Source of the DNA: Isohypsibius dastychi
Taxonomy: Eukaryota; Tardigrada; Eutardigrada; Parachela; Isohypsibiidae
DNA length: 10,180 nt
Assembly: GCA_034696485.1 (NCBI GenBank)
Contig: JAQIWT010001600.1
Location: forward strand, 1 to 10,180
Reading direction: 5' to 3'
A program made the translations under genes and the position numbers. The notes below the pieces were generated by a model that had not been told where the DNA came from, ran no database searches, and saw nothing but the letters and a program-made list of their open reading frames with translations. This document shows positions 6,293 to 10,180 of the stretch, piece after piece. Position 1 is the stretch's first letter. Every line of letters starts with the position of its first letter.

Positions 6293-8048
6293 GGTGCGGG
6301 GGTTCCTTTATCAGTGCATTTGTAGAACTTATTGACCTTCTTGATATCGATTGATGATGGGCCATCCCGCTGTCCAATCCGGACACCTTTAGATTTTGGC
6401 AATATCGTGGGTTGACCGTTCTTTGACATGTCACTCGTGGCGTAGTGCATGACAGACCCGTAATCATAAGGGAAGTCTAAGTTGTCTGTATTATGTTTTG
6501 TGAATTGACCACTCTTCCCTAAATCAAACTTTGCTTTGGGGCTGAAGTCAGAATGAAAAGAAGTACATGTACAGTACCTGGTTTTATGTTGAACTCGATG
6601 GGTGACGTAGTCATCACGATCGGATCTGCTCTGTTCATGATAAAAGCCAAGGGCGTGAAGAAGTTCATGGGCTGCGATGCCATAGGTTACGCATCCATTT
6701 TTCTGCAGACTGAGCTCTTGTCGACCACCTTTGCATCCCGCAGTAGTCCAACAACTAAAAAAACTTTGTGGTTATTGAGACGATCAGGCGAGATGTTTGA
6801 CGTGCTGACGCAAATTCGCTGCTAACTCCAGCTCGGGCAGAGGCCCGTATGATACGCTTGCACTAAGTCTTTTATTGTGAAAAAATTTTTGATCATTTTG
6901 CAAGCCTACAAGCGGTCATTAGAAAAGTTCGCACTGGCTAAGGTGAAAAGGACGCTTGCTCTCCTGGGACCAGTTTTTGCTCAACGCTGAAAATCACTAC
7001 GGTATATAATTGTTATTCTACTGTATAATCCCCAGTTAGCCAACTTTTACAGTTAGGCCAATTTTCCGTTGCCGAATTTCCTGCTCGCGTACATCAGCCC
7101 TGTGTTCTGCACGCAAGTAACTGCACCCTCTCACACATGTTTAAACGCGTGGTCTCACAGCCGTTGTAGAATATCAGTAACGAAGCATCTTCACAAGCTG
7201 GTCTGCCTTCACTGACTGATCAATCTTAAAAACCTGCAGGTCGCGGTAGTAATTTGGCCACCTTGCCTTGCCTACAAGTACATTCACTTCGCAGAAACGC
7301 TGTTTTCGACTTTGAACACAACACAGATCCAGCTGCCAGATTCATCAACTGGATAGGATAATGAAGGTACGTACGCCGCAAACACCACCGCAAACAACAG
7401 CAAAACCAATAACAATAACATGAACAACACGCCTGATGACTTATATTCTTGACGATATTTTCCGGAATGGTTGTTCAAAGTAATCACTTCGAACTTACCC
7501 AGATCCACTGAAAATGTACAGGTAGTCTGGTTGATTCGTTCGTCCATGAAATTGTATGCAGGTTTTAGACGAGATGCCCTGCATTGCTTTTTCTATAGTT
7601 CCCCGTTCTTTACTATCTGCCAGACAGGAAAATTTGTAACTTGTTGGTGTGACGGTAGAGAAAAAACGAATTACCGTAATCTCCGGAAATCTCGTAATAG
7701 ACCTTGTTATCTTTCCAACGGCCATCCCAGGTAATTGCATTTGCAACAGCGTCCTAAAGATTTTGAAGGTACGGATTACACACATTGTATTCGGGCCAAA
7801 CACGAAGGCAATCCTGACATTTGGTGCTGTTCCAGCAATGTCGCCTTCAAACAGGTCATCTCTGAATGGTTGTGAAGTTCCCGGTGCTCCTTCAGGAATG
7901 TATTCTTCCCAATCTGCTCACAAAACAAAGCTATTACCAGCAGTCACAGTATCTTGTGGTACTTACCTTCTGGAAGCACGCTCGTCCAAATGGGGAAGAC
8001 TGTAGTAGAAAGTACCAGTGCCGCCGAAATCAAAGCAAGCGAATGCAT
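5842..8048 (-). CDS. Secreted astacin-family (M12A) zinc metalloprotease with two CW-type repeats, six exons
   Basis: Exons on the minus strand are 8048-7967, 7913-7804, 7753-7675, 7616-7499, 6754-6578 and 6541-5842, giving 421 residues. Introns are 53, 50, 58, 744 and 36 nt; all are GT-AG and all joins keep frame. The order is: signal peptide (1 to about 20); propeptide with the Asp-switch motif FEGD (49-52); catalytic domain from about DAVAN (65) with TCIQF (Cys110), GCW (Cys131), GC (Cys151), the zinc site HELLHALGFYHE (159-170) and the Met-turn SVMHY (218-222, Tyr222 the extra zinc ligand); and the domain-closing YKC (Cys264). A TPAPGTSTG linker leads to two repeats, 278-356 and 357-421, each with eight cysteines and the pattern GCF..WCW...WCY...SCS.D.DC. 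All catalytic residues are present, so an active secreted endopeptidase is expected. Exon 1-4 boundaries are confirmed by the paralogue at 8923. Confidence 0.88.
6755..7498 (-). other. Long intron 4 of the minus-strand astacin gene
   Basis: This 744-nt intron has donor GTAAGT next to exon 4 and a seven-T acceptor (TTTTTTTAG) before the catalytic exon. It is much longer than the other introns in the gene. An off-frame leucine-rich reading passes through its first part, but it follows an AAC-rich (on the plus strand) simple stretch and is not a gene. I saw no nested gene. Confidence 0.75.
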
Positions 8049-8170
8049 GTTACGTCGATTCTATCTTTGAAATAAAACAGTCAAAATCTGTTCAGATTTG
8101 TGCTCCTTCGTGGACCAATCTTGTTTGGAGATCTTGATGGTTCCACCAGATTTGCAGAATGGTGTGCATG
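8049..8170 (-). promoter_or_regulatory. Upstream region of the minus-strand astacin, mirrored at 8810-8922
   Basis: In reverse complement this stretch aligns with the sequence upstream of the plus-strand astacin. Shared blocks include AATCTGGTGGAA, TCAAGATCT, ATTGG.TCCACG and, just before the ATG, TTTGACTGTTTTATTTCAAA. No TATA box with normal spacing is obvious in either copy. Conservation ends about 120 bp from the ATG. Confidence 0.65.
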
Positions 8171-8809
8171 AAGGTGTTCCTTATTGTACATTGTATGCGC
8201 TCAAGTTGAGTTACTTTTCAACCCGACAGAAGCACCAGAAAAACCAAGGAAATGCCTACACTTCACGTGGAGCTGGCTGGACCAAACACCCTAACACGCA
8301 CTTCAATCAAGGCATTGCTTTCATTTTGAAGGACAATCTCCGGGCTTCCTCTGTTTCTCCAAATCTAAGAGATTCCTTTGCGACTTACTGGCTCTAAGGC
8401 GCAAATTTAAAGAGAATATTGTAGCTCTTTTGTACTCCAAGAGCAACGAAAAACTTATGGACATTGTGTTCAACGAGAACGATGTAAGACTTTGAAAAAC
8501 GACTAACAATACCAATGCCGATCTCGAGTAAGCGTGCTGCGCTTAACCAACCGCTCCCATATACTTGAGAAAGGTACTAACAAAAACCTATATAGTTCAA
8601 TTACAAGCAGGTCAGTTAGTGATTATTAGTCAGGTAGCATTAGTCATGTAGTGATCAGCGCAAAACAAGCTACCGTTTGCACTTTTCCGATTTGAATCTG
8701 CGTTTCGGGTTACGCACGTTTGCTTGTGAGGTGTGATACAGTTCCAGTCCAGCCTTACCCAGCTTCACAATATACGTCAAAACTCAACAATGTAGACAAG
8801 CGTGCTAGC
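8171..8809. other. Centre of the divergent astacin intergenic region
   Basis: The two mirrored promoters flank about 640 bp without clear mutual homology. A plus-strand open frame of about 56 codons (about 8295-8494), with a GTAAGA donor-like site at its end, is the only coding-like signal. Near 8610-8660 short imperfect repeats of the type TTAGTCAGGTAG and TTAGTCATGTAG occur. I see no RNA gene. Confidence 0.45.
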
Positions 8810-8922
8810 TATCAGTGAATCTGGTGGAATCGGTCAAGATCTGGAAAAATATTGGTTCCACGTAGTAGCGCTGATTTAAACTGCCTTTGACTGTTTTATT
8901 TCAAAAGTAGAATCGAAGCAAC
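8810..8922 (+). promoter_or_regulatory. Upstream region of the plus-strand astacin paralogue
   Basis: This is the mirror of 8049-8170, about 75-80% identical by eye over the 80-110 bp before the ATG. The strongest shared block is TTTGACTGTTTTATTTCAAA, 15-20 bp upstream of the start codon. Retention in both copies suggests the core promoter and 5' UTR were duplicated with the gene. Confidence 0.65.
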
Positions 8923-10180
8923 ATGCATTCGCTTGCTGCAGTTTTGGCGGCACTGCTGTTTTCTACCATAGTCATTCCCATCTGGACGAACGTGCTTCCA
9001 GAAGGTTAGTTTCACGAGAGATTGTGATTTTTTGAATAAATACTTGTTTTTATAAGCAGATTGGGAGGAATACATACCGGAAGGAGCGCCAGGAACCTCA
9101 CAACCATTCAGAGATGACCTTTTTGAAGGCGACATCGTTTTAAGGACCCCAGCTGTTAGGATCCCTTTCGTGTTCGATTACACAGTTTTTCTATTTTGGC
9201 TTTCATATTTCAGAACGCTGTTGCCAATGCCGTTAACTGGGATGGACGGTGGAAGAATAACGAAGTCCACTACGAAATCTCCGGAGATTTTGGTAACTCA
9301 TCTTTTCCCGATTGGTTGATCAATAAGGAACAGATGTCTTTGTTTCTTAGACAGCGAACAGCGAGGAACTATAGAAAGTGCAATGCGGGGCATCTCGTCT
9401 AAAACTTGCATTAAGTTTCACAGACGAACAAACCAACCAGACTACCTGTACATTTTCAGTGGATCTGGGTAAGTGGTTCGGAGACATTACAAGAATTCCC
9501 TCAGATTAAAGTCTCTTTCTTAATTTTTGTGGAGAAGTCTAGATTCAAAATGAACGCCGTGACTAAGTTATCGTAAACCTGATCCTTGTTGAAATTTTGC
9601 TTTCTTTTGATTTCACTAGTGGAGCCACCATTGGAAGTTTTGTGTTCACTCACAGTTCATTTCGCTTTGCGGAATGTATGCTCTTGAGGAAGGTTTGTGT
9701 GTCCATCCCTGTAACCAGTCACCGTCACGCTTGTGACGCGCAATTTACGCTCCGCCCCAAGTCCATTATTCAGCAATGTAAAATAAAAAAGCCAATCTGA
9801 AAACTGCAAAGTGTTTAAACAGCCAATAGAGTGAATAGATCGATTGTTCATACCACGCATTTATTTTTCGCATTTCAAATATGTTTTTGACTGCTGAGCT
9901 TTTCGTGTTAACAATTCGAAATTCTGTACTAGAAGGTCTTTTTGAATAAGATTTTGTAAAATGTATCTGGAGCTGGCTTTGTCAGGAATCAGAATGTTTT
10001 TCTGGTGCGGTGAACTTTTTCAATCAAAATGAAAACGTTGTCTGTGTTAATCTTGAATGATTTTCCAAATGAATTTTCTGGTTTAACAAGATTAAAAGTC
10101 GAAATATCCGAATAATATTAAATATGTGTTATTCACGCAAAATACTTAATGACTGACTACGGCGGTCCGCAAAGCGAAAT
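8923..10180 (+). CDS. Astacin paralogue, first four exons (partial at window end)
   Basis: Exons 8923-9004, 9060-9169, 9214-9292 and 9351-9468 have exactly the same lengths (82, 110, 79, 118) and phases as exons 1-4 of the minus-strand gene. Introns are 55, 44 and 58 nt. They encode 129 complete residues plus a split Gly codon, about 79% identical to the other copy by my count. Present are the signal peptide, propeptide with LFEGDI, the start of the protease domain (NAVANAVNWDGRW), and TCIKF through YIFSGSG. All joins are open, with no stop or frameshift. The zinc-binding exon is not in the window: intron 4 starts at 9469, and the equivalent intron in the other copy is 744 nt, so exon 5 could lie just beyond 10180. 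A weaker alternative is an exon at 9620-9800 that would make a protein without a catalytic site. Confidence 0.75.
9469..10180 (+). other. Probable long intron 4 of the plus-strand astacin
   Basis: This is AT-rich sequence after the GTAAGT donor at 9469. It contains an acceptor-like ATTTCACTAG (AG at 9618-9619), a 60-codon open frame to a TGA at 9800, and an AATAAA at 9783-9788. No HExxH-type sequence occurs in any frame that I can find. A 14-bp inverted repeat (9659-9672 and 10167-10180) spans most of the region. Confidence 0.5.

Noticed and set aside
5784-6467. Minus-strand 227-codon ORF overlapping astacin exon 6
   Set aside because: It is an alternative frame of the duplicated repeat region. 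The astacin frame carries the Met-turn and conserved cysteines and joins upstream exons.
6553-6825. Plus-strand 90-codon ORF
   Set aside because: It is antisense to astacin exon 5 with the zinc-binding site, so it is a shadow of that exon.
7284-7547. Minus-strand 87-codon ORF with a leucine/valine-rich, membrane-like stretch
   Set aside because: It is off-frame with astacin exon 4, which is confirmed by the paralogue, and runs into intron 4. The hydrophobic run comes from an AAC-rich (plus-strand) simple sequence.
8098-8397. Plus-strand 99-codon ORF in the divergent astacin spacer
   Set aside because: Its first part lies in the mirrored promoter of the minus-strand astacin and it has no recognisable features.

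Overview
The window is eukaryotic nuclear DNA from an invertebrate, most likely an ecdysozoan. The evidence is GT-AG introns, many of only 36-63 nt, with AATAAA signals and TATA/initiator promoters, and three animal families: UNC80, an astacin with its Asp-switch propeptide, and a drosomycin-type defensin. Arthropod or tardigrade would both fit; I cannot place the species from sequence alone.

Layout, left to right. (1) 1-2022 (+): last intron and 1.9-kb last exon of unc80, the NALCN-channel scaffold, with a 3' UTR to about 2480. (2) 2699-3494 (+): a TATA promoter and a three-exon gene of the intracellular fatty-acid-binding-protein family. (3) 3755-3989 (-): a decayed inverted copy of the promoter, leader and signal-peptide start of the next gene. 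(4) 4622-5276 (+): a single-exon drosomycin-like gene with all eight cysteines. (5) 5378-5557: an almost perfect foldback (hairpin) element, followed by a G-rich tract. (6) 5644-8048 (-): a complete six-exon secreted astacin metalloprotease with two tandem 79-residue cysteine/tryptophan-rich C-terminal repeats. (7) 8923-end (+): the first four exons of a paralogous astacin, head-to-head with the first, with the catalytic exon not reached.

The most striking structure is that two unrelated gene families are each present as a head-to-head inverted duplication with nearly the same spacing between the two start codons (883 and 875 bp). In the astacin pair both members have intact exons and about 80 bp of mirrored promoter. 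In the drosomycin pair one member is intact and the other has decayed to promoter, leader and a 19-codon signal-like ORF. A secreted antifungal-type peptide and secreted astacins side by side suggest a lineage-specific secreted or defence gene neighbourhood beside a conserved neuronal gene. That functional link is inference.

Exon boundaries were placed by eye from GT/AG sites, reading frame, family alignment from memory, and comparison of the two astacin copies. No search or expression data were used.
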